A DNA stretch of 33,763 nucleotides from an uncultured Bacteroides sp. GTDB lineage: Bacteria > Bacteroidota > Bacteroidia > Bacteroidales > Bacteroidaceae. The DNA lies in assembly GCA_900556625.1 (NCBI GenBank), contig USPQ01000024.1, positions 1 to 33,763 on the forward strand, written 5' to 3'. Within the stretch, counting starts at the first letter, position 1. Each line of letters opens with the position of its first letter. The translations under genes and the position numbers were made by a program. Shown here piece by piece: positions 33,718-33,763 of this stretch. The notes below the pieces were generated by a model that was not told the DNA's origin, did not search any database, and saw only the letters and a program-made list of their open reading frames with translations.

Positions 33718-33763
33718 CTCCTCCTTCTGGAAGGAGGAGTACCCGTAGGGGGAGGTGGTAGGT
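33718..33763. repeat. Palindromic G/C-rich repeat (REP-like), cut by the window edge
   Basis: CTCCTCCTT (33718-33726) and AAGGAGGAG (33731-33739) form a perfect 9-bp stem with a 4-base loop. The sequence continues as TACCCGTAGGGGGAGGTGG to the window end. It starts about 40 bases after the last stop codon. I recall similar GGAGGAGTACCCG..GGGGGAGG elements scattered between Bacteroides genes, but I cannot confirm this here. It could also act as a terminator-like hairpin. Confidence 0.6.

Overview
The window looks like chromosomal DNA of a gut Bacteroides. The evidence is a SusC/SusD pair, signal-peptide and lipoprotein N-termini, S1 sulfatases with a serine-type active site, BACON domains, -7 promoter elements of the form TAnnTTTG, and Bacteroides housekeeping neighbours. 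The exact species cannot be named from this sequence.

Region A (about 59-25184, all on the + strand) is a polysaccharide/glycoprotein utilisation locus. It opens with an ECF-type sigma factor, an STN-domain SusC-like TonB-dependent transporter and a SusD-like lipoprotein. After a strong terminator-like hairpin come two M60-like (enhancin-type, PF13402) HExxH metallopeptidases. The first is small and secreted; the second is a lipoprotein with BACON and F5/8C modules. Then follow four S1 sulfatases in a row, a divergent GH95-like hydrolase, the remnant of another gene (probably a sulfatase), a fifth sulfatase, and a very large GH31 enzyme. The GH31 has FN3, F5/8C, dockerin-like and cohesin-like C-terminal modules. 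M60-like peptidases act on O-glycoproteins, and the GH31 most resembles the alpha-N-acetylgalactosaminidase branch. Together with several sulfatases this points to sulfated O-glycoproteins (mucin-type) as the target. That is inference: sulfatases expose the glycans, the GH95-like and GH31 enzymes trim sugars down to the peptide-linked GalNAc, M60 enzymes cut the glycopeptide, and SusC/D import products.

Region B (about 25243-33763) is ordinary genome: a terminator, a GNAT acetyltransferase, a gene-free stretch with a cluster of palindromes, a SulP anion transporter (- strand), rubrerythrin, a bidirectional terminator, a small lipoprotein and L-aspartate oxidase nadB (- strand). A + strand group follows: a bacterial-PH membrane protein, dihydrolipoyl dehydrogenase and a TlpA-like thioredoxin lipoprotein. 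The window ends inside a palindromic G/C-rich repeat.

Points that most deserve a second look: a sigma factor with no anti-sigma gene beside a SusC that does carry an STN signalling domain; a 16-nt box shared by the susC and GH31 leaders; a GH95-like enzyme whose expected catalytic positions are changed; a GH31 carrying both dockerin-like and cohesin-like modules; and a decayed gene between the GH95-like gene and sulfatase 5. No rRNA, tRNA, CRISPR array or insertion sequence was seen.
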